Shown here: positions 58,725 to 64,000 of the stretch, piece after piece
Position numbering within the stretch: the stretch's first letter is position 1
Layout: each line of letters begins with the position of its first letter
Assembly (NCBI GenBank): GCA_016719615.1
Contig: JADJYQ010000005.1
Coordinates: forward strand, 340,001-404,000
From: Saprospiraceae bacterium
GTDB taxonomy: Bacteria > Bacteroidota > Bacteroidia > Chitinophagales > Saprospiraceae
Length of the DNA stretch: 64,000 bases
Direction of reading: 5' to 3'
Notes under the pieces: generated by a model
The model's input: the letters and a program-made list of their open reading frames with translations, nothing else
Databases searched by the model: none
What the model was told of the DNA's origin: nothing
Position numbers and translations under genes: made by a program

Positions 58725-58734
58725 AAAAGCTGAG

Positions 58735-58808
58735 TAGCGTGAGAGAGACTTGAACTCTCGACCTTGCGATTATGAATCGCACGCTCTAACCGGCTGAGCT
58801 ACCACGCC
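58735..58808 (-). tRNA. tRNA with CAU anticodon (Met or Ile2)
   Basis: Cloverleaf of 74 bases: acceptor GGCGTGG pairing with TCACGCT (two G-U pairs), D-arm GCTC/GAGC, anticodon stem TGCGA/TCGCA around TTCATAA, T-arm GAGAG-TTCAAGT-CTCTC, discriminator A. The C1-A72 mismatch and GGG/CCC anticodon stem of initiator tRNA are absent, so it is an elongator. CAU could be Met, or Ile if lysidine-modified; not separable by eye. CCA is not encoded. Confidence 0.93.
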
Positions 58809-58868
58809 AAAAAAGAACTTTTGTCCGAATGGGGATGCAAAAATAGGTTTCCTCGGCCACCTGTGCAA

Positions 58869-60371
58869 TTATTTTGAACGCAATCTTGTCAGTCCGGCTT
58901 TTGCCTTTTGATGCAAGGAATTCTTGTATTTATCGGGCTTTAACTTCAAAACTTTGTTAAAATTCATTTCTGCTTCTGTCCGATTATATCGGAGTTCCAT
59001 GATAATCCCTACTTGTAAATGGGCATTACAAACCAGATATGAGTTTTCGGGTCCCGTCAGCATTACTGTTTGATAATACCTCAAGGCTTGGTCGTTTTTC
59101 TGTCCGAGATGATAAATTCTGGCTAAACGGTAATTGTATTCCAATTTCTTTTCAGGATCATCTTGAAGCTTAGTTGCCTGATTTAAGAGATATTTTTCTG
59201 CTTTTTCAATATAACCCCCATCACATAATAATCTGGCTTTCAATAAAATAGTGTCTGGCAGATGAGCAGATTTGGCGTCCAGGTAAGCTTGTTGATCTTC
59301 ATCAATTTGAGCAACACCTTGTACAAGGCATTGAGACATATATAACTTATATGCGGTTTGGTTGCCCTGTAGTAATGCATTCCAGGCTCTTTTTTGCCAG
59401 GCTTCTTTGATGTAGTTAAGGCCTGTATTTGATTTTAGAAATAAAGCAAAATATTGGTCTGAGCTAGTTTGCAATGCCTGCAATTCACTTAATCCCTGTA
59501 AGTAGTATAAATATGGAAGTTTTTCAAAATGGTCTTGAGGCAGCACGCTAAATACCATACGGGCACCATCATTAAAACCTGCTCGCAATGCGATTTTTGC
59601 GTGAACCCATGCGAAAATAGGCCCTTGTTCTTGTCGGTGTGTTTTATTCACCCAATATTGAAAAGCTTCCTTGGGTTTATGCTCTAAATAACACATGATA
59701 AAGCTATTCGCAGCATAAGCTTCTTCCAAAAAAAAACCTTTGTCTTGCTGACTGGCAATAATAAACTGATGAAGGGTTTCTTTTCCCTGTCTGATATTGC
59801 CATCCAACCCAACCAAACGACTGGCCCATTGATATTCTGGAGGTATGGTTCCTAAGAGTGCTTGAAGGATACCAAGTGATTTTTTATAGTAATAAAACGC
59901 AGGGTATTGTGCAGATTTTTTATCCAAAAGCAATTTGGAGCCATACAATAATTGAATTCCTTTAAGCTGCTCCTGTTGCTTCATATACACTAACGCCCAG
60001 TGTAAATCAATTTCAGCCATCAGAAAACTTTTCCAGGTATCTTCTAAATCACTTTTTTCTAAAATTTTAAGCCTACGTTCCCTATGTGACTTTCTTTTTT
60101 CAAAATCACCTTTGTCATCGAGAATAAAAAGTTTGAAAAAATCCAATTCATTTTCTAATAACAAATAAGCTTTATTCCGATGATGGATTTCTGAATTGGC
60201 TATTTTAGCCAGCTGTTTTTCAGCGATTTCAAAATTAAGCTGGAGAATGTCAGCATAGATTTTTCGGACCTCATGGTCAAACTGGCAATAATCATTAGCA
60301 ATAATCTTTTGCCCAAAGGAATTTGCAATAATAACAAACAGGATTAGCCATAAAGTTTGATGACGGTTCAT
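58869..60371 (-). CDS. TPR-like periplasmic protein
   Basis: 500 residues. Signal peptide MNRHQTLWLILFVIIANSFG. Helical throughout, with TPR-like units near the C-terminus (YRLARIYHLGQKNDQALRYYQTVML, AEMNFNKVLKLKPDKYKNSL). The N-terminal part (FDHEVRKIYADILQLNFEIAEKQLAKI) matches a Bacteroidota-specific layout that I recognise only as hypothetical. It is the last gene of the panC-to-TPR operon, 17 bases after the zinc-ribbon gene. Confidence 0.8.
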   Translation of the reverse strand: MNRHQTLWLILFVIIANSFGQKIIANDYCQFDHEVRKIYADILQLNFEIAEKQLAKIANSEIHHRNKAYLLLENELDFFKLFILDDKGDFEKRKSHRERRLKILEKSDLEDTWKSFLMAEIDLHWALVYMKQQEQLKGIQLLYGSKLLLDKKSAQYPAFYYYKKSLGILQALLGTIPPEYQWASRLVGLDGNIRQGKETLHQFIIASQQDKGFFLEEAYAANSFIMCYLEHKPKEAFQYWVNKTHRQEQGPIFAWVHAKIALRAGFNDGARMVFSVLPQDHFEKLPYLYYLQGLSELQALQTSSDQYFALFLKSNTGLNYIKEAWQKRAWNALLQGNQTAYKLYMSQCLVQGVAQIDEDQQAYLDAKSAHLPDTILLKARLLCDGGYIEKAEKYLLNQATKLQDDPEKKLEYNYRLARIYHLGQKNDQALRYYQTVMLTGPENSYLVCNAHLQVGIIMELRYNRTEAEMNFNKVLKLKPDKYKNSLHQKAKAGLTRLRSK

Positions 60372-60388
60372 GGCTTTGTGATCATCTA

Positions 60389-60721
60389 TCAGATATCCCC
60401 TTCCATGATCTGGTCATCAACTAAAACGCGGCCGCAGTGTTCGCAGGCAATAATCTTTTTGCGAAGCCCGATCTCCAGCTGAACTTGAGGTGGTATTTGG
60501 TTAAAGCACCCTCCACACGCATTTCTTTTAATGGTAACAACAGCCAAACCATTGCGGTAACGATGGCGGATTTTGTCGTAAGCATTGAGTAATCTTACTT
60601 CAATATTTTTACGCCCTTTCTCTGACTTTTTACTAAGGGTTAATTCTTCTTTTTCCGTTTTTTCAATGATTTTACCCAGCTCCTCTTTCTTTTCTTCAAG
60701 CTCTTTTTGTTTGTGCCCCAA
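60389..60721 (-). CDS. Zinc-ribbon coiled-coil protein, C-terminal fragment
   Basis: The C-terminal zinc ribbon has CGGCFNQIPP and CEHCGRVLVDD (two CxxC pairs), after a coiled coil (ELEEKKEELGKIIEKTEKEELTL). Called start is an internal TTG. It is joined to 60738-61148 by one extra base in the A8 run (60749-60756): KLKKKATLDTVNERLGHKQ. This is the C4-type zinc-ribbon family usually found beside Nif3, as here. Confidence 0.87.
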   Translation of the reverse strand: MGHKQKELEEKKEELGKIIEKTEKEELTLSKKSEKGRKNIEVRLLNAYDKIRHRYRNGLAVVTIKRNACGGCFNQIPPQVQLEIGLRKKIIACEHCGRVLVDDQIMEGDI

Positions 60722-60737
60722 TCTTTCATTAACAGTG

Positions 60738-61148
60738 TCAAGAGTAGCTTTTTTTTAATTTGATTTGCTCCACAATTTCCTTGGCCTTTTTCTCAGAAAG
60801 TTGGATTTCAAGACGCTGCAAGTTGATCTCTTTATTTAAAGCATCATATTCTCTGTTGTTTTTTACAGAGTTGAGCTGTTTTTCGTACTTTTTAATGAGT
60901 TCTTCGGATTGCTTCATATTCCCTTTATGGTTGGCAATATCCTGGTCCATATCCGTGATGGAAGTTTCTAATTTCTGGATTCGGGTATTTAATCCGGCCA
61001 GCTCGTCTTCCAAATCACTGACAGCAACGGGTAGCTCTCCTTTGATAATATGCAATTTGTCTACCTCAGAATCAATTTGCTGTAGTTCATACAATTGCTT
61101 GAGTTTCAATGCTATAGGCACATCAGCCTGTGGCGTATTTTTAGACAT
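60738..61148 (-). CDS. Zinc-ribbon coiled-coil protein, N-terminal fragment
   Basis: 136 residues as called, almost all coiled coil: LKQLYELQQIDSEVDKLHIIK, LEDELAGLNTRIQKLETSI, LNSVKNNREYDALNKEINL (the NNREYDALxxEI motif is the family signature). The final KKSYS is frameshifted at the A8 run. It begins two bases after the Nif3 gene. The molecular role is unsettled in the family; nucleic-acid or regulatory functions have been suggested. Confidence 0.88.
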   Translation of the reverse strand: MSKNTPQADVPIALKLKQLYELQQIDSEVDKLHIIKGELPVAVSDLEDELAGLNTRIQKLETSITDMDQDIANHKGNMKQSEELIKKYEKQLNSVKNNREYDALNKEINLQRLEIQLSEKKAKEIVEQIKLKKSYS

Positions 61149-61150
61149 AA

Positions 61151-61939
61151 TTAAAAATATTGTATTGGATTTGTATTCAAATTAGCACAATGGGATGCAA
61201 AATTACGAAATTTTTCCGAAATGTGTTCGTATAACAACTCTATCGTGAATTGTTCGCTTTCATAATGACCAATGTCGCAAAGGAGAATCTCACCATTTGC
61301 TTCAAAGAATTCGTGATATTTCACATCAGCTGTAACATAGGCATCAGCACCAGCTGCAATTGCTGTCTTTATCCAAAAAGCCCCAGAACCTCCTGTTATG
61401 GCTACTTTACTTATTTGCTGAGAGGACAAAGCCGTGTGCCTGATAATTTGGGTTTGCATTTGTAATTTAAGAAATGTAAGAAAATCAGCAGGCCTTAATG
61501 GTTTTTCTAAAATTCCCAAAATACCGGTTCCGATATCTGTATGGTTTGGTTTTGAAGCCAAAATTTGCAAATTGCTGAGATTCAATCGTTTGGCAATTCT
61601 TTGATTAACTCCATTTTCGAGAACATTGTCCAGGTTGGTATGAATAGCATAAATGGCAATATCATTTTTAATTGCGTAAATGATTGCTTTGTCAACATAA
61701 TGTTGATATTGTATTTGTTTTAAGCCTTTAAAAATGATGGGGTGGTGGCTGACAATCAAATTGCAGTTCCTTTGCTTGGCCTCATGTAAAATTTCTTCAG
61801 TTGCATCCAAACAGCAAAGAACACCCTTGATTTCCCAGGATTTATCCCCATAAATAAGCCCGGCATTGTCATAGGTCTCCTGAAGATTCAATGGTGCAAT
61901 CCCTTCAAGAAAATCAGTCAGATCCTGAATTTTTGTCAT
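61151..61939 (-). CDS. Nif3-like dinuclear metal protein
   Basis: 262 residues. Metal ligands: LIVSHHPIIF (His65, His66), YAIHTNLD (His100, Asp104) and CDIGHYESEQ near the end. The short form, like E. coli YbgI, lacks the PII-like insert of about 100 residues common in Bacillus YqfO and in many Bacteroidota homologs. The family may be a metal-dependent hydrolase; the substrate is not established. Its ATG overlaps the rfaE2 stop (ATGA). Confidence 0.93.
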   Translation of the reverse strand: MTKIQDLTDFLEGIAPLNLQETYDNAGLIYGDKSWEIKGVLCCLDATEEILHEAKQRNCNLIVSHHPIIFKGLKQIQYQHYVDKAIIYAIKNDIAIYAIHTNLDNVLENGVNQRIAKRLNLSNLQILASKPNHTDIGTGILGILEKPLRPADFLTFLKLQMQTQIIRHTALSSQQISKVAITGGSGAFWIKTAIAAGADAYVTADVKYHEFFEANGEILLCDIGHYESEQFTIELLYEHISEKFRNFASHCANLNTNPIQYF

Positions 61940-62424
61940 TTTTCAGATTTCATTTTTTGAACGATCAAACTGGTTGAAAATCCCTGATGAAAAGTAAGTG
62001 AAAATACCTGTCCACCCATATTCAACACGTGGTCAGCACCAACGATCTGGTCCACTTTCCAATCTCCACCTTTAACCAACACTTCCGGATTTATTTTTTG
62101 AATCAGGTTTTCAGGTGTGTCTTCTTCAAAAATGATAACGGCATCAACTGACTGTAAGGCCGAAAGTACGATTGCTCTGCTTTGCTGAAAATTGATTGGC
62201 CTTGTTGGCCCTTTTAATCTTCTTACACTTTGATCTCCATTAATCCCAACGATTAGTTTATCGCCCAATAATCTTGCTTCTTCAAGATAGCGGACATGGC
62301 CTTCATGTAAGATGTCGAAGCAACCATTCGTAAATACGCATTTCAGGCCTTCATCATTCCACTCGAGCTTTAGCTTTTGAAGCTCGTCTATGGTCTTATA
62401 TTTAGAAGATAGTCTCAAATACAT
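61936..62424 (-). CDS. rfaE2: D-glycero-beta-D-manno-heptose 1-phosphate adenylyltransferase
   Basis: 162 residues, the stand-alone C-terminal domain of HldE. Nucleotidyltransferase motif FTNGCFDILHEGHVRYLEEA (HxGH at His40/His43), then VGINGDQSVRRLKGPTRPI and LVKGGDWKVDQIVG. It activates heptose phosphate with ATP, giving ADP-heptose for lipopolysaccharide core synthesis. Overlaps the flippase stop by one base (TAATG). Confidence 0.94.
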   Translation of the reverse strand: MYLRLSSKYKTIDELQKLKLEWNDEGLKCVFTNGCFDILHEGHVRYLEEARLLGDKLIVGINGDQSVRRLKGPTRPINFQQSRAIVLSALQSVDAVIIFEEDTPENLIQKINPEVLVKGGDWKVDQIVGADHVLNMGGQVFSLTFHQGFSTSLIVQKMKSEK

Positions 62425-63473
62425 TATTTCGGATCATTTGAGGGAATCCCAGATTTCGTTTTCCAATTTACCCAAATAAGGCTCGCAGTTCCAAACACCA
62501 ATAGTGCTAAAAATTGTCCCCAGGTAAAGGCAATATTGGCAAATGAAAAAGCATCAGCCTGGTGAATTCCATAAAGTCCTAAAGATACGATGACCAAATA
62601 ATGAAAGGTACCCATACCTCCGGGTGAAGGAATAAATACACCAAAACTTCCAAAAACATAAACCACCAGCATTTGAACGAAGTTTAACCCGGATGTAGCT
62701 TGATACGCCTTACATGCAAACACGAACATCAAAAAAAACCAAACCCAAATCATAATGGTATGAAATATAAATGCATTCCTTTTTTGTAAATTCCGAATTG
62801 ACTTAACACCTTCCCAAATTCCATCTAAAACCTGGATCATTTTTTGGATTACTTTTAATTTCAACAAACTTTCTCTCAATAACCAAAGTGCAAAAAAGGC
62901 TAAAATGACAATACCCAACAACAAGCCATTCACATGTACTCCCGGTAAGCTGGCGAATTTTGTAAAAAATATTTGAAAGGTATTCCAATCCAAAGCAAAA
63001 GCGAGTAATACCAATAACGAAAAAGTGATCATATCTGCGATGCGATCTAATACCACGGATCCAAAAACTTTATCAAAAGGAATATTTTCCTGTTTTGAAA
63101 AGACTCCGGCTCTTACAAATTCACCAATTCTCGGGAATCCAAGATTGGCCAAATAGGCAATAAATATGGAACTGTAGGCATTTGCAAAGCGAGTCCGATA
63201 CTCCATAGTTTCCAGGATGATTTGCCATCTTTTTGCTCTCGAATAATTAGTCATTGCAAATCCTACAAATATCAGAGAAATCCAAAAATAGTTAAGTTGG
63301 CGAAAATCTTCAGTGAGCTTTTGGAGCAAATTACATTGCTCGGCTGGAATTGCTTCTTTTTTGCAATGTTCTAAATATGCAAGTTGATTTTGCGTGTATA
63401 AATAGTACATAATAGATATGCCGATGCCTAAAAACAGCAGGAGCTTGAGAACATTTTTGAGTTGGGCTGGCAA
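62424..63473 (-). CDS. Flippase-like membrane protein (LPG synthase TM region/UPF0104)
   Basis: 349 residues, about eight membrane segments. MTNYSRAKRWQIILE, GFPRIGEFVRAGVFSKQE (the conserved R-E-x-x-R region), LDRIADMITFSLL and FIPSPGGMGTFHYLVI are the family motifs. Such proteins share a fold with the membrane part of MprF and are thought to move or recognise lipids. Seven bases after panD; its place before rfaE2 suggests an envelope role. Confidence 0.9.
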   Translation of the reverse strand: MPAQLKNVLKLLLFLGIGISIMYYLYTQNQLAYLEHCKKEAIPAEQCNLLQKLTEDFRQLNYFWISLIFVGFAMTNYSRAKRWQIILETMEYRTRFANAYSSIFIAYLANLGFPRIGEFVRAGVFSKQENIPFDKVFGSVVLDRIADMITFSLLVLLAFALDWNTFQIFFTKFASLPGVHVNGLLLGIVILAFFALWLLRESLLKLKVIQKMIQVLDGIWEGVKSIRNLQKRNAFIFHTIMIWVWFFLMFVFACKAYQATSGLNFVQMLVVYVFGSFGVFIPSPGGMGTFHYLVIVSLGLYGIHQADAFSFANIAFTWGQFLALLVFGTASLIWVNWKTKSGIPSNDPK

Positions 63474-63480
63474 ACTAAAG

Positions 63481-63828
63481 TTACTTTATGCGGTTGTTGT
63501 CATCAACATGTACAGAAACGGGATGGAATGTTTTTGCTTCTTCGGGTGTCATGAAAGCATAAGATATGACAATGATAATATCTCCAACTTCAGCCTTTCG
63601 GGCTGCTGCTCCATTTAAGTAAATCATGCCTGAATTTGCTTCCCCTTTGATCACGTAAGTTTCAAAGCGTTCTCCATTGTTATTATTGACCACCTGGACT
63701 TTTTCTCCTTCAAATAAATTGGCGGCATTCATCAAAACTTCGTCAATGGTAATACTTCCCACATAGTTCAGATTCGCTTCTGTAACCTTGGCGCGATGGA
63801 TTTTTGATTTAAAAAATTGCAGGAACAT
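63481..63828 (-). CDS. panD: Aspartate 1-decarboxylase precursor
   Basis: 115 residues. The self-cleavage site is YVGSITID with Gly24-Ser25; Ser25 becomes the pyruvoyl group. Other hallmarks: [43 protein letters not shown] and [10 protein letters not shown]. It makes beta-alanine from aspartate for pantothenate. Sits 62 bases after panC. Confidence 0.97.
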   Translation of the reverse strand: MFLQFFKSKIHRAKVTEANLNYVGSITIDEVLMNAANLFEGEKVQVVNNNNGERFETYVIKGEANSGMIYLNGAAARKAEVGDIIIVISYAFMTPEEAKTFHPVSVHVDDNNRIK

Positions 63829-63890
63829 CGGTGCAAAATTAGCTTAAAAATAGAATTCACCTCCAATAAGTCAGATTGAAGCCAAATAGT

Positions 63891-64000
63891 TCAATTCGGA
63901 CCTCCTTTTAAGTACAAATTATCAATTAAACGCACTTCTCCTGCCCATGCAGCTATACAGGCCACAATATTCCTGTGATTTTCAGGGTTTTCAACCAATT
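63891..64000 (-). CDS. panC: Pantothenate synthetase (PanC), C-terminal end only
   Basis: Partial: the frame reads VENPENHRNIVACIAAWAG, then EVRLIDNLYLKGGPN and a TGA at 63891-63893. AGEVRLIDN is the usual PanC C-terminus, and panD follows directly, as in most genomes. The rest of the gene is beyond the right edge. Confidence 0.75.
   Translation of the reverse strand, partial: LVENPENHRNIVACIAAWAGEVRLIDNLYLKGGPN

Overview
The window is AT-rich and looks like the chromosome of a Bacteroidota bacterium, most likely Saprospiria-like (Saprospiraceae and relatives). The taxonomic call rests on several things. There are many large secreted proteins with type IX secretion (T9SS) C-terminal sorting domains, one of them of the gliding-motility-associated (type B) kind. 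Promoters fit the Bacteroidota -33 TTG / -7 TAnnTTTG pattern. There is an Omp28 / barrel pair, a TonB receptor, a SusB-like GH97 enzyme, and very few Shine-Dalgarno sequences. No phage, integrase, transposase or CRISPR array was found.

Layout. 1-7734: two translationally coupled giant surface proteins (the downstream one runs off the left edge) and a divergent small secreted protein. 7893-9302: an ECF sigma factor and its RskA-like anti-sigma factor behind a palindrome. 9344-14632: two more secreted T9SS cargo genes, the second split by an in-frame stop. 14849-20526: a TonB receptor, a DUF4331 protein and a TPR lipoprotein. 20849-25787: pirin, lspA, two ArsR-type regulators, tsaB and a CtpA-type protease. 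26219-30953: two oligopeptide-type ABC permeases, a small lipoprotein, HU and a GNAT-like unknown. 30971-34272: a TPR protein, a PstS-like lipoprotein and an Smr protein. 34759-40286: a GH97 glycosidase, an Omp28 lipoprotein with a DUF6029-like barrel, and a TlpA thioredoxin. 40745-50380: gyrB, glyQS, a membrane pyrophosphatase, a DCC protein and a Prc protease, separated by repeat-rich gaps. 51306-57611: a TMTC-like glycosyltransferase, a 5'-nucleotidase and another secreted protein. 57625-64000: small genes, tRNA-CAU, and a tight minus-strand operon running panC-panD-flippase-rfaE2-Nif3-zinc ribbon-TPR.

Two themes run through the window. First, at least nine genes are broken by small frame changes, most of them at homopolymer runs and most of them short by one base; one more is cut by an in-frame TGA. 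Each rejoins into an obvious full-length family member if one base is changed. That looks more like consensus undercalls in a long-read assembly than biology, and any pseudogene or split-gene call here should be treated with caution. Second, the intergenic space is rich in small repeats: two arrays of 8-bp units that begin inside a stop codon, a three-copy hairpin family with compensatory stem changes, a 240-bp unit in tandem with two different palindromes centred on TGAA, and a duplicated start of glyQS.

Functionally the region mixes housekeeping (tsaB, lspA, gyrB, glyQS, hupB, panCD) with cell-surface and export functions. I saw no clear new defence or biosynthetic system. The most unusual items are the repeat families, the 800-bp near-identical block shared by the tandem giant genes, and the DUF4331/TonB-receptor/TPR locus.
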